Translations under genes and position numbers: made by a program
The notes under the pieces: model-generated
The model's input: only the letters and a program-made list of their open reading frames with translations
Databases searched by the model: none
Told to the model about the DNA's origin: nothing
Shown here: positions 1 through 9,158 of the stretch, one piece after another
Layout: each line of letters starts with the position of its first letter
Numbering within the stretch: the stretch's first letter is position 1
Assembly (NCBI GenBank): GCA_964547725.1
Contig: CAZJOO010000003.1
Span: 1 to 27,622, forward strand
DNA from: JAAZMU01 sp964547725
Lineage (GTDB): Bacteria; Patescibacteriota; Minisyncoccia; Minisyncoccales; Minisyncoccaceae
Length of the DNA: 27,622 bases
Direction: 5' to 3'

Positions 1-1
1 A

Positions 2-727
2 CACGCGCATCTTAATTTACATAGTTTTGAGAAAGATAGGTTTTCTATTATAGAAAGTTGTTTGCTAAACAACATTTCTTTAATTAATGTTGGAACCAAT
101 TTTTCAGATTCAAAATTAGCAGTTGAAATTGCTGAAAAATACAATGATGGAGTATATGCCACTGTTGGTATTCATCCTTCGGAAATAGAAGAAGGTTTTG
201 ATTTTGAAAAGTTAAAAGAATTGGCAGCAAGTAAAAAAGTGGTAGCTATTGGAGAGATAGGATTAGATTATTTTTACCCTTCTTCTGACATTGATTTTGC
301 TAAAAAACAAAAGCAAGCTTTTCTTAAGCAGCTTGAAATAGCAGAAGAATTAAACTTGCCAATAGTTATTCATTCAAGAGATGCTTTTGATGATTTATAT
401 GAGATTTTAAAAACAAAAAAATTAAGAGGAGTGATACATTGCTTTTCTGGAGATGTGAAAGAATTGGAAAGATTTTTAGCCTTAGGATATTATATTGGTT
501 TTAATGGAATAATTTTCAAAGCTGATTTAGATGAAGTAATTAAAAAAACGCCAAACGATAGAATTTTAATTGAAACTGATTGTCCGTTTTTAACGCCACC
601 TGATTTTTATGAAAAAAGAAATAATCCAATGAGTTTGAAAATAATTGAAGATAAGATATTCAAAATAAAAGGAGAAAATATTAGTAAACAAATTTACGAG
701 AACAGTTTAAAATTATTTAACATATGA
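2..727 (+). CDS. tatD: TatD-family metal-dependent hydrolase (5' end beyond window)
   Basis: TatD-type TIM-barrel nuclease, a family of divalent-metal-dependent DNases/3'-5' exonucleases acting in the cytoplasm. The reading frame is open to the window edge and begins with His-Ala-His-Leu, the HxH metal motif that normally follows Met plus a few residues, so only a handful of codons are missing. A TTG at 62 in the same frame is not the start because it would remove this metal site. Other family hallmarks are AIGEIGLDYF (metal Glu), IVIHSRDA, GVIHCFSGD (His ligands) and LIETDCPFLTP near the C-terminus (catalytic Asp). The stop TGA overlaps the ATG of the next gene (ATGA at 724-727), implying translational coupling. 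Family assignment is secure; the physiological substrate is not shown. Confidence 0.93.
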   Translation, partial: HAHLNLHSFEKDRFSIIESCLLNNISLINVGTNFSDSKLAVEIAEKYNDGVYATVGIHPSEIEEGFDFEKLKELAASKKVVAIGEIGLDYFYPSSDIDFAKKQKQAFLKQLEIAEELNLPIVIHSRDAFDDLYEILKTKKLRGVIHCFSGDVKELERFLALGYYIGFNGIIFKADLDEVIKKTPNDRILIETDCPFLTPPDFYEKRNNPMSLKIIEDKIFKIKGENISKQIYENSLKLFNI

Positions 728-1950
728 GCATTTTAATAAAGAACGTAATTCTAAATAAAGAAAAAAAGGATATCTTAATCGAGGGAAGTGAGATTAAAAA
801 AATTGATGATGAGATTAATATTTCAGCTGATGAAATAATTGACGTCAAAGAAAGCAAGGCAATACTTCCTGGATTTGTTAATGCTCACACTCACGTAGCG
901 ATGACTCTTTTAAGAGGATATGCGGACGACCTTCCATTAACTGAATGGTTGTTTGATAAGATATTTCCTGCGGAAGCAAAGATTAACAATGAAGATATTT
1001 ATTGGGGAACAAAATTAGCTTTAATCGAAATGATAAAATCAGGGACAACTTTTATCAACGAAATGTATCTTTTCAGAGGATTAGAAGGTTCTGCTCGAGC
1101 TATTGAAGAAATGGGAATGAGAGCTGTTTTAGGAATTTGTTTAGATGATTCTAATTTTGAACAAGTTAAAAATTTTGAGATTCCTTCTAAGACAGATCTA
1201 ATTGATTATTGTATTGCTCCTCACGCAATATACACAACAGGAGAAGAAGCATTGAGATGGGCTAAAAGTTTTTCAGACAAAAATGATTTATTAATTCATA
1301 TGCATTTATCAGAAACACAAAAAGAAGTTTCTGATTCAATTGAAAAATATGGCAAACGTCCAGTTGAATATTTAGATAGTTTAGATTTCTTAAACGACAA
1401 GTGTGTTTTTGCTCACTCTATTTGGCTAAACAATGAAGAGCTCGAAATTTTGAAAGAAAATAATTGTTCTCTTGTATATAATCCATGCTCAAACATGAAA
1501 TTATCTTCAGGCGTTTTTAGATTCGATGATATTAAAAAGAAGGGAATAAACATTTGCCTTGGGACAGACGGAGCAGCTTCAAATAATAATTTGGATATGT
1601 TTGATGAAATGAAGATAGGTTCTTTGTTGCAGAAAAGTAATAATATTGATTCAGAAGCGGCTAAAGCAGAGGATGTTTTAATAGCAGCGACAGAAAATGG
1701 AGCAAAAGCATTAAAGAAGAAAACAGGAAAAATAGAAGAAGGATATTTGGCGGACCTAATTTTAATAGATTTAAAAGAAACATACTTTAATCCTTGTTAT
1801 AATTTTGTTTCTTCAGTAGTTTACGCAGCTAAAGGAGACTGTGTCTCAGATGTAATCTGTAATGGAAAAATAATCATGAGAGATAGAAAAATAGAAGGAG
1901 AAGAAGAGATTTATCAAAAAGTAAAAGAAATAGCAAAGAAATTTAATTAA
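724..1950 (+). CDS. mtaD: Amidohydrolase, MTA/SAH deaminase-like
   Basis: A 408-residue member of the amidohydrolase superfamily closest, by motif reading, to 5-methylthioadenosine/S-adenosylhomocysteine deaminases, which hydrolyse the adenine amino group to give inosine derivatives and ammonia. Seen: a beta-sandwich N-terminus typical of cyclic deaminases, PGFVNAHTHVAMTLLRG with metal ligands H55 and H57, HMHLSET (H194 and E197), VFAHSIWL (H231) and GTDGAASNNNLDMF (D282). These are all the residues needed for the mononuclear zinc site. Length is normal for the family. It overlaps tatD by 4 nt and precedes leuS by about 40 nt. Related deaminases of other nucleosides or guanine share these motifs, so the substrate is inferred with moderate confidence, while the family is firm. 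Confidence 0.82.
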   Translation: MSILIKNVILNKEKKDILIEGSEIKKIDDEINISADEIIDVKESKAILPGFVNAHTHVAMTLLRGYADDLPLTEWLFDKIFPAEAKINNEDIYWGTKLALIEMIKSGTTFINEMYLFRGLEGSARAIEEMGMRAVLGICLDDSNFEQVKNFEIPSKTDLIDYCIAPHAIYTTGEEALRWAKSFSDKNDLLIHMHLSETQKEVSDSIEKYGKRPVEYLDSLDFLNDKCVFAHSIWLNNEELEILKENNCSLVYNPCSNMKLSSGVFRFDDIKKKGINICLGTDGAASNNNLDMFDEMKIGSLLQKSNNIDSEAAKAEDVLIAATENGAKALKKKTGKIEEGYLADLILIDLKETYFNPCYNFVSSVVYAAKGDCVSDVICNGKIIMRDRKIEGEEEIYQKVKEIAKKFN

Positions 1951-1992
1951 AGAGTTTTACTAAAAGAAATTTCTTTGTTATGCTTGAAATAT

Positions 1993-4386
1993 ATGAAATA
2001 CGAACCTAAAAATTTTGAAAAGAAATGGCAATTAAAGTGGGAGGAGGATAATGTTTTTAAAACAGAAGCTGACTCTAGCAAACCAAAGAATTACATTTTG
2101 GATATGTTTCCTTATCCATCAGGAGCAGGATTGCACGTAGGTCATTTTAAAGGTTATGTCGCTACAGATATAATTTCTAGATTTAGAAGAATGCAAGGAT
2201 ATAATGTTTTGCATCCAATGGGTTGGGATGCTTTTGGTCTTCCTGCGGAAAATTATGCAATTAAAACAGGAACACATCCTGCTATAATAACTAAAGAAAA
2301 TATAGTAAATATCAAAAGGCAAATAAAAGAAGCGGGACTGTCGTATGATTGGTCTAAGGAGATTAATACTACTGACCCAGATTATTTCAAATGGACTCAA
2401 TGGATATTTTTAAAGATGTTTGAAAAAGGTTTGGCTTATGAATCAGACATGCCTATTAATTGGTGTCCTTCATGCAAAACAGGACTAGCCAACGAAGAAG
2501 TGGTTAATGGAGGATGTGAGAGATGTGGCACTCCTGTAGAACAAAAAAATATTAGACAATGGGTTTTAAGAATTACTGCTTATGCCGATAGATTACTTGA
2601 AGATTTAGAAGGGTTAGACTGGCCAGAAAAGATTAAAGAGATGCAAAAGAATTGGATTGGAAGGTCTGAAGGGTCAGAGATTACTTTTAAAATCGGAGAT
2701 GAAGAAGTCAAGGTTTTTACAACAAGACCTGATACTTTATTTGGATGCACCTATCTTGTTTTAGCTCCAGAACATGAATTAGTTTCAAGATTAAAAGTTT
2801 CTAACAAAGAAGCTCTTGAAGAGTATCTTAACAAGACAAAATTAAAGACAGAAAGAGAAAGAATTTCAGAAGTGAAGATTAAAACAGGAGTAGAGCTTTC
2901 AGGAATAAAAGCAATTAATCCAATTAATCAAAAAGAGGTTTCTGTTTTTGTTGCTGATTACGTTTTAGCTCATTATGGAACTGGCGCTGTTATGGCTGTT
3001 CCAGCACATGATGAAAGAGATTATGAATTTGCAAAGAAGTTTAATTTAGAAGTTATAGAAGTGGTTTCTGGTGGAGACATTTCTAAAGAAGCTTTCGTCG
3101 GTGAAGGGGTTTTAATTAATTCGGGAGAATTTAACGGCTTCAATTCTAATTTAGCTAAGGAAAAAATTGTCAATTATTTAGTAGAAAAAGGATTGGCTTC
3201 AAAAGAGGTGAAGTACAAATTAAGAGATTGGGTTTTCTCTCGTCAACGTTATTGGGGAGAACCAATACCTTTAGTGCATTGTCCAAAATGTGGAATTGTT
3301 CCTGTTCCTTTTGAAGAACTTCCTTTAAAGTTACCTTCTGTTAAAAGTTATGAACCTACGGGAACTGGAGAATCTCCACTTGCGGGAATTTCTGATTGGG
3401 TAAACGTTAAATGTCCTTGTTGCGGAGAAGACGCCAAGAGAGAGACTAATACAATGCCTCAGTGGGCAGGTTCTTGTTGGTATTATTTAAGGTTTATTGA
3501 TCCTCAAAACAAGATAGAAGCTGTTGATAAAAATATGGAAAAAACTTTCATGCCGGTTGATTTATATGTTGGAGGAGCTGAACATGCGGTACTTCATCTT
3601 TTATATGCACGTTTCTGGCACAAGTTTTTATATGACATTAATGTTGTCTCCGGAAAGGAACCTTTTCAAAAATTAAGAAATGTAGGATTAATTTTAGCGG
3701 AAGATGGACAGAAGATGAGTAAGTCTAAGGGGAATACAGTTTCTTCGGAGGATATTATTAATGAATATGGAGTAGACACTTTAAGAGTATACGAAATGTT
3801 TATGGGACCATTTTTTGATGCTATTGCTTGGAACATGAAAGGAGTAAGTGGTGTCTCTAGATTCTTAAATAGATTTTGGGATATTTGTATTGCTTGCAAG
3901 GATAACAAAACAGAATCTTCGAAAGATATTCTAAGAGAGGAAAATATTTTAATTAAAAAAGTGGGAGAGGACTTAGAGGAAATGAAATTTAACACTTCTA
4001 TCGCGGCTTTTATGGAATTTGTTAATTTTGTTGAAAAAAGAAAAGAAGAAATTTCCCGAGAGACGATAGAAAATGTTTTGAAACTATTATGTCCTTTTGC
4101 GCCTCACATGGCAGAGGAATTATGGAGCATCCTAGGGCATAATGATTATGTTAGCAGTCAAGAATGGCCTAAGTTTAATGAAGATTTAACAATCAAAGAA
4201 AGCGTTGAGTTAGTAATTCAAGTTAATGGAAAGGTAAGAGAAAGAATTCAAGTAAATATTAATCTTTCCGAAGAAGAACTAAAAGAGGTTGCTTTTAATA
4301 GTCAAAAGGTTCAAAATTGGATTGAAGGAAAAGAAATTAGAAAAGTAATTTTTATTCCTCCTAAATTAATTAATATAGTTATTTAA
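1993..4386 (+). CDS. leuS: Leucyl-tRNA synthetase
   Basis: Charges tRNA-Leu with leucine. Class I synthetase of 797 residues from the chosen ATG. Seen: the HIGH-type motif HVGH at residues 48-51, the KMSKS motif at 574-578, a CP1 editing domain with TTRPDTLFGCTYLVLAPEH and GTGAVMAVPAHDERDYEF, a zinc-ribbon insertion (CPSC...CERC), a second CPKC/CPCC cluster, and the anticodon-binding and C-terminal domains ending in VNGKVRERIQV. The frame is open upstream to a TTG at 1975, but the ATG at 1993 gives the usual bacterial start MKYEPKNFEKKWQ and is preferred. No Shine-Dalgarno sequence precedes it. It sits between the amidohydrolase and glmS in the same orientation. Confidence 0.97.
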   Translation: MKYEPKNFEKKWQLKWEEDNVFKTEADSSKPKNYILDMFPYPSGAGLHVGHFKGYVATDIISRFRRMQGYNVLHPMGWDAFGLPAENYAIKTGTHPAIITKENIVNIKRQIKEAGLSYDWSKEINTTDPDYFKWTQWIFLKMFEKGLAYESDMPINWCPSCKTGLANEEVVNGGCERCGTPVEQKNIRQWVLRITAYADRLLEDLEGLDWPEKIKEMQKNWIGRSEGSEITFKIGDEEVKVFTTRPDTLFGCTYLVLAPEHELVSRLKVSNKEALEEYLNKTKLKTERERISEVKIKTGVELSGIKAINPINQKEVSVFVADYVLAHYGTGAVMAVPAHDERDYEFAKKFNLEVIEVVSGGDISKEAFVGEGVLINSGEFNGFNSNLAKEKIVNYLVEKGLASKEVKYKLRDWVFSRQRYWGEPIPLVHCPKCGIVPVPFEELPLKLPSVKSYEPTGTGESPLAGISDWVNVKCPCCGEDAKRETNTMPQWAGSCWYYLRFIDPQNKIEAVDKNMEKTFMPVDLYVGGAEHAVLHLLYARFWHKFLYDINVVSGKEPFQKLRNVGLILAEDGQKMSKSKGNTVSSEDIINEYGVDTLRVYEMFMGPFFDAIAWNMKGVSGVSRFLNRFWDICIACKDNKTESSKDILREENILIKKVGEDLEEMKFNTSIAAFMEFVNFVEKRKEEISRETIENVLKLLCPFAPHMAEELWSILGHNDYVSSQEWPKFNEDLTIKESVELVIQVNGKVRERIQVNINLSEEELKEVAFNSQKVQNWIEGKEIRKVIFIPPKLINIVI

Positions 4387-4390
4387 TTTT

Positions 4391-6178
4391 ATGTGTGGCA
4401 TTATAGGATATATAGGTCAAAAACAAGCTTATCCAATTATTGTTAATGGGCTTAAAAAATTAGAATACAGAGGATATGATTCCTATGGGATTTGTGTTTT
4501 AAGCGGGGAAGATGTTTTTTTAAAAAGAAAAGTTGGTAGAATTTCAGAAGAGAATAGTGAAAGTGAAAATCAAGGAACAATTGGAATAGGACATTCTCGT
4601 TGGGCAACTACTGGTTCTGTTTGCGAAAGAAATGCTCATCCTCAGGAATACAATGGATTTTACGTTGTTCACAACGGCATAGTCGAAAACTACAAAGAGC
4701 TTAAAGAAGAATTAATTAATGAAGGTCATGAATTTAGTTCAGATACTGATACAGAAGTTATCGCTCATTTAATATCAAATGAGTTTAAAGGAAACTTAGA
4801 AGATGCTGTTAGAAAAGCTTTAAAGAAAATAGTTGGAAGCTATGGTATTGCTGTTATTTCTCCAAAAGACAAGGACAAGATAGTTATTGCTAAATTATCT
4901 TCTCCTATTATTATTGGAATTTGTACTGATGGATATATTGTTGCTTCAGATTCTTCTGCTGTTATAGACCACACAAAACAAATTATTACTTTGGATGATA
5001 ATGAAATGGCTATCTTGAGAAAAGATAGTTACATTATTTCTAAAGAGAAGAAAATTGAGACTATAGATTGGGAGAGTGATGCGGTTAGTAGAGGAGATTA
5101 CGAACATTTTATGCTCAAAGAGATAATGGAAGAGCCCCGGGTGATTGAGAGTGCCATACAAGGAAGACTACTAGAAGACGATGTTAAGCTTGGAGGACTA
5201 GAAACATCAAAAGAGAGATTAAAAAGAGCGAGTAAGATACATTTGATTGGATGCGGGACAGGATATTATGCAGCTAAGACAGGAGAATATATGATTGAGG
5301 AAATCGCTGGTATAGATGCAGAAGCACAAATGGGGTCAGAGATACGTTATAGAAACGTTAGACTCGGTTCGGATCAAGCAGCTATTTTTGTTTCTCAATC
5401 AGGGGAAACAGCTGATAACCTAGCTAGTCTTAAAAAAATGAAAGAAGCTGGAGTATTATCCTTAGGGGTAACTAATGTTATTGGTTCTACTCAAACTAGA
5501 GAAACCGAAGGAGGGGTTTATACTAGATGTGGGAGAGAAGTCGCTGTTGCTTCAACCAAGGCATTCATAGGTCAATTAACAGTTCTTGCAATGATTTCTG
5601 TCTTTTTGGGAAGGCAAAGAAGTTTGAGTTCAGGAAAAGCAAAGGAAATTATTTTAGAATTAAAAAACTTATCTCAAAAAGGAGATTTGATTTTGGAAAA
5701 AAGTACTCAAATACAGGAGATAGCTAAGAAATATTCTAGGTTTGAAAACTTTTGGTTTATTGGTAGAAAGTTTAATTACCCAATTGCCTTAGAAGGAGCA
5801 TTAAAATTAAAAGAAGTTTCTTATGTTCACGCAGAAGGAACTACTGGAGGAGAACTAAAACACGGACCACTTGCCCTTATAGACGAGAAGCATCCTACTC
5901 TTGCTATTTGTCTTAAGGATTCTGTTTACGATAAAATGATTTCTAATATTGAAGAAGTAAAAGCAAGAAATGGAAAAATTATTGCTATTGCTACGGAAGG
6001 AGATGAAAGAATAAAGGAAATAGTAGATGATGTTATTTACATTCCAAAAACATTAGAGTGTCTAAGTCCAATATTGTCAGCAATGCCTCTTCATTTATTT
6101 GCTTATTATCTAGCTCTTGAGCTTGAACGTGATATCGATAAACCTAGAAATTTAGCTAAGAGTGTAACTGTAGAATAA
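4391..6178 (+). CDS. glmS: Glutamine-fructose-6-phosphate aminotransferase
   Basis: Makes glucosamine-6-phosphate from fructose-6-phosphate and glutamine, the entry step to UDP-GlcNAc and peptidoglycan. The 595 residues match the usual bacterial length. The start MCGIIGYIG places the catalytic cysteine at residue 2, exposed after Met removal. The N-terminal Ntn glutaminase domain shows SRWATTG and HNGIVENY. Two SIS sugar-isomerase domains follow, with SQSGETADNLASL, VASTKAF and HAEGTTGGELKHGPLALID, and the protein ends in the family tail PRNLAKSVTVE. It starts 4 nt after leuS and its stop overlaps the next ATG (TAATG). No glmS ribozyme-like leader can fit in the 4-nt gap. Two further UDP-GlcNAc-related genes (yvcK and the glmU-like gene) lie 4-6 kb downstream. 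Confidence 0.97.
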   Translation: MCGIIGYIGQKQAYPIIVNGLKKLEYRGYDSYGICVLSGEDVFLKRKVGRISEENSESENQGTIGIGHSRWATTGSVCERNAHPQEYNGFYVVHNGIVENYKELKEELINEGHEFSSDTDTEVIAHLISNEFKGNLEDAVRKALKKIVGSYGIAVISPKDKDKIVIAKLSSPIIIGICTDGYIVASDSSAVIDHTKQIITLDDNEMAILRKDSYIISKEKKIETIDWESDAVSRGDYEHFMLKEIMEEPRVIESAIQGRLLEDDVKLGGLETSKERLKRASKIHLIGCGTGYYAAKTGEYMIEEIAGIDAEAQMGSEIRYRNVRLGSDQAAIFVSQSGETADNLASLKKMKEAGVLSLGVTNVIGSTQTRETEGGVYTRCGREVAVASTKAFIGQLTVLAMISVFLGRQRSLSSGKAKEIILELKNLSQKGDLILEKSTQIQEIAKKYSRFENFWFIGRKFNYPIALEGALKLKEVSYVHAEGTTGGELKHGPLALIDEKHPTLAICLKDSVYDKMISNIEEVKARNGKIIAIATEGDERIKEIVDDVIYIPKTLECLSPILSAMPLHLFAYYLALELERDIDKPRNLAKSVTVE

Positions 6179-6810
6179 TGAAATATATAGTTTACTTTTT
6201 AACAATTTTCTTTTTAATTTTTTTAGGAATAAATATATTGATAGTAGATTATTCTAAAGAGATAAAAGATTTAGATGAAATAAATAACGCAGAAGCGGGA
6301 TTAGTTTTGGGAGCAAGTGTTTACGGAAAACACTTAAGTGATATTTATAAAGATAGACTTGATGCAGCTTTAATATTATATAATAATAAAAAAATAGAAA
6401 AGATTTTAGTTAGTGGAGATCATGGTTCTTTAAATTATGATGAAGTAAATACGGCAAAAGAATATTTGTTAGCAAACGAGGTTTTGGAAGAGGATATTTT
6501 TCTAGACCATGCAGGGTTTGATACTTATGATAGCTTATATAGAGCAAAAGAAGTTTTTGGAATAAAGAAGTTAATAATTGTTTCTCAAAACTTTCATTTG
6601 GGGAGAGCCTTATACATTGCTTCTAATTTAGGAATAGAGGCAGAAGGTTTTAGTGCAGATTTACATAAATATATTGATGAAATAAAAAATAATTTTAGAG
6701 AATTTTTTGCAAGAGTTAAAGCTTTTTTAGACATTAACTTTGATTCTTTGCCAAAGTTTTTAGGGCCAGAGATTAATATTAATGGGGACGGAAGACAAAG
6801 TTGGGATTAA
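6178..6810 (+). CDS. SanA/YdcF-like DUF218-domain protein, membrane anchored
   Basis: A 210-residue protein with one N-terminal hydrophobic segment (about residues 3-23) acting as an uncleaved anchor or signal, followed by an extracytoplasmic DUF218 domain. Seen: AGLVLGASVYG, ILVSGDHG and VSQNFHLGRALYIA, which match the conserved blocks of the SanA/YdcF/ElyC group. Members of this group are linked to envelope barrier function or cell-wall precursor handling, but the biochemical activity of most is unknown. The gene overlaps glmS by one base (TAATG), so it is probably translated after it, which fits an envelope role. No catalytic claim can be made from sequence alone. Confidence 0.75.
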   Translation: MKYIVYFLTIFFLIFLGINILIVDYSKEIKDLDEINNAEAGLVLGASVYGKHLSDIYKDRLDAALILYNNKKIEKILVSGDHGSLNYDEVNTAKEYLLANEVLEEDIFLDHAGFDTYDSLYRAKEVFGIKKLIIVSQNFHLGRALYIASNLGIEAEGFSADLHKYIDEIKNNFREFFARVKAFLDINFDSLPKFLGPEININGDGRQSWD

Positions 6811-6816
6811 AATAAT

Positions 6817-7443
6817 ATGAAAAATATAGTAAATTACATTTTTGAAGTAGGGGTTTTAAAAAGAGAAAAACATAATGGATTTAAATTAATCGGAGTGGAT
6901 AATTTAGGTTCAGTTGCAGAGCATGCTTTGCGTGCGGCTCAAATAGGATATATCTTAACCGTGCTTGAAAATGAAAAACATGGTTTAAATTTAAGTCCTG
7001 AAAAAGTAGCTAGTATGTTAATTTTTCACGACAATGGCGAAGTGAGAATTGGTGATTTACATAAAGTAGCTTCTAGGTATATTGATAGTAAGGACGCAGA
7101 GCAAAAAGCTTTTACAGAACAAGCAGAAAGATTGCCAAAAGAGATGGCAGAAACTCTTTTAAAATATTATGATGAGTTTGAGAATAGAAAGACTAAGGAG
7201 GGGGTGATTGCTAAAGATGCTGATTGGCTTGAGGCCGCTTTCTCAGCAAAGGAATATTATGATTTGGGAAATACTCTTGCTATGGATTGGATTTTAAATG
7301 TTGAAAAAGCGCTAGAAACTGATTCTGCAAAAGAAATAATTAGAAAGATGAAAGAAACTAGATTTACAGACTGGTGGGTAAATCTAAAAAAGATGCTTTA
7401 TAAAAAAATGGATGGTAATTATGTTGAGCATGGAAAAGAATAA
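6817..7443 (+). CDS. HD-domain hydrolase, YfbR/HDDC2-like 5'-deoxynucleotidase
   Basis: A 208-residue HD-superfamily metal phosphohydrolase. Seen: SVAEHALRAA with first metal His36, LIFHDNGEVRIGDLHK giving the HD doublet at 71-72, and KDADWLE carrying the distal Asp. This arrangement matches YfbR/HDDC2 proteins, which dephosphorylate deoxynucleoside 5'-monophosphates in nucleotide salvage. The C-terminal helices with WWVNLKKML are unremarkable. It begins 6 nt after the SanA-like gene with no recognisable ribosome-binding site and is followed at once by a terminator, so it closes the first transcription unit. The substrate is inferred from family resemblance; other nucleotides are possible. 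Confidence 0.8.
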   Translation: MKNIVNYIFEVGVLKREKHNGFKLIGVDNLGSVAEHALRAAQIGYILTVLENEKHGLNLSPEKVASMLIFHDNGEVRIGDLHKVASRYIDSKDAEQKAFTEQAERLPKEMAETLLKYYDEFENRKTKEGVIAKDADWLEAAFSAKEYYDLGNTLAMDWILNVEKALETDSAKEIIRKMKETRFTDWWVNLKKMLYKKMDGNYVEHGKE

Positions 7444-7444
7444 G

Positions 7445-7472
7445 AAAGCACTAGTTGCTTTTTTATTTTTTT
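7445..7472 (+). terminator. Rho-independent terminator after the HD hydrolase gene
   Basis: Inverted repeat AAAGCA (7445-7450), loop CTAGT, TGCTTT (7456-7461), followed by a T-rich tract running to 7472 with a single interrupting A. It begins directly after the HD-hydrolase stop codon and separates the first gene block from the korA operon. Confidence 0.75.
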
Positions 7473-7511
7473 CTAATTACAATAGGGGTAAGATAAGTAA
7501 TTATTAAAACC

Positions 7512-9158
7512 ATGAAAGATTTTACGATTCTAGTAGGAGGGCAAGCAGGTCAAGGTTCTAGAAAAGCCGGACTTGTTATTGCAAAAATTTTAAATAGCTT
7601 AGGCTATAGGATTTTTATTTATGATGATTATCAATCACTCATAAGAGGAGGACATTCTTTTTCTAAAATTAGAGTGTCGGATAAAAAAGTGGAAGGACAA
7701 AGTGAGCAAGTGGATTATATTATTGCCCTAGACCAATTAACTGTTGATAAACACTTAAAAGATTTGAAAGAGTCTGGTGTTGTTATTTTCAATTCTGATA
7801 AAGTTGTTTTTAATAAAGGATTAGGAATAAGTAGTGAGGTTATTGCTAAAGAGGAAGGTGGCTCTTCAATTATGGCGAACACTGTCATGATTTCTGCTTT
7901 TGCGAAAACAATAGGTATAGATTTTGATTTATTAAAAAATGTTTTTCAAAAAGAATTTAAAAAAGGATTAGATATTAATTTAAAAATAGCTGAAAGAGTT
8001 TACCTTGAAGTGGAAGAAAAAACAAAAACAGAAAAAATAGATAATAAAATACTTCCTTTGATTACGGGAAATGAAGCGTTGGCTTTAGGAGCTACGAAAG
8101 CAGGACTTGATATGTATTATGCTTACCCTATGACTCCAGCAACTTCAATTTTACATTTTTTAGCAGAACACAAATTAGGAGTAGAAACAATTCAGCTTGA
8201 AAATGAAATCTCAGTTATTATTGCTGCTTTAGGTTCTGCTTATGCCGGGAAGAGAGCAATGGTAGGAACTTCTGGAGGAGGCTTTGCTTTAATGACAGAG
8301 GGAATTAGTTTTGCAACCATTGCAGAAATCCCAGTTGTTATTGTTAATAGTCAAAGGACAGGTCCAGCAACCGGAGTTCCAACTTATTCAGGACAATCAG
8401 ATTTAAATTTTGTTTTAAATGCAGGACATGGAGATATTGTTAAGTTCACTATTGCTCCAAGTAATGCTAGTGAGTGTTATGAATGGGGTGGAAGAATTTT
8501 AAATCTTGCCTGGAAGTATCAAACGCCAGCTGTTCTTTTAATTGATAAAGAAATTTCAGAAAGCACTTTTAATTTAGAAATAAATACAAAGATAGAACAA
8601 GAAAATAATTCTTTATGGAACCAAGAAGGAGAGTATAGAAGATATGAGATTACTGATGACGGAATATCTCCTTTAGCTTTTCCGGGACATGGTGTTGTGG
8701 TTAAGACTACTAGTTACGAACACGATCAGAGCGGTTTAACAGCAGAGGAGTCTGAGGAAGATATTACCGCAATGCAAGAGAAGAGATTAAGAAAGTTTGA
8801 GTCAATGCAAGAAGAAGTTGATAATATGGAAGACGCAATTAAAATCTTTGGAAAAGAAGATTCAAAAAATATTTTAGTTACCTTTGGATCAAGCACTAGC
8901 CCTGCAATTGAAGCAGCTGAGAATTTTGATTTGAAAGTTGTGCAGATTATTGTCATGGAGCCTTTTCCAATTATTCAAGTTACTGAGGCAATAGGAGAAG
9001 ATGCTACAAATGTTATTTGTGTTGAGCAAAATGCTTTGGGTCAATTAGCTTCTCTTTTAAGCAAGAACGGAATTGAAGCCAATGAGTTAATTTTAAAGTA
9101 TTCTTCAAGAGCGCTTCAGAAAGGGGAAATAGAAGATTTATTAAAAGAAATACTATGA
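7512..9158 (+). CDS. korA: 2-oxoacid:ferredoxin oxidoreductase, fused gamma-alpha subunit
   Basis: Large subunit of a CoA- and thiamine-pyrophosphate-dependent 2-oxoacid:acceptor oxidoreductase, which oxidatively decarboxylates a 2-oxoacid to acyl-CoA while reducing ferredoxin. In 548 residues it holds a gamma domain (about 1-175; GGQAGQGS at 9-16, SLIRGGHSFSKIRVS) fused to an alpha/pyrimidine-binding domain starting at ITGNEA (184-189), with YPMTP at 205-209, the family's substrate-proximal signature. The fused arrangement is that of two-subunit OFOR/KorAB enzymes. Substrate (pyruvate, 2-oxoglutarate or another acid) cannot be told from sequence; the gene symbol marks the family only. It follows a terminator after about 40 nt, so a promoter is expected, but I see only a weak TAAGAT near 7489. 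It overlaps korB by 4 nt. Confidence 0.88.
   Translation: MKDFTILVGGQAGQGSRKAGLVIAKILNSLGYRIFIYDDYQSLIRGGHSFSKIRVSDKKVEGQSEQVDYIIALDQLTVDKHLKDLKESGVVIFNSDKVVFNKGLGISSEVIAKEEGGSSIMANTVMISAFAKTIGIDFDLLKNVFQKEFKKGLDINLKIAERVYLEVEEKTKTEKIDNKILPLITGNEALALGATKAGLDMYYAYPMTPATSILHFLAEHKLGVETIQLENEISVIIAALGSAYAGKRAMVGTSGGGFALMTEGISFATIAEIPVVIVNSQRTGPATGVPTYSGQSDLNFVLNAGHGDIVKFTIAPSNASECYEWGGRILNLAWKYQTPAVLLIDKEISESTFNLEINTKIEQENNSLWNQEGEYRRYEITDDGISPLAFPGHGVVVKTTSYEHDQSGLTAEESEEDITAMQEKRLRKFESMQEEVDNMEDAIKIFGKEDSKNILVTFGSSTSPAIEAAENFDLKVVQIIVMEPFPIIQVTEAIGEDATNVICVEQNALGQLASLLSKNGIEANELILKYSSRALQKGEIEDLLKEIL

Noticed and set aside
1963..1976. Perfect 14-bp palindrome AAAGAAATTTCTTT before leuS
   Set aside because: Could be an operator, but in such A/T-rich sequence short palindromes are expected by chance and no second copy was noticed.
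4387..4390. glmS ribozyme or riboswitch ahead of glmS
   Set aside because: Only 4 nt separate leuS from glmS; there is no leader to hold one.
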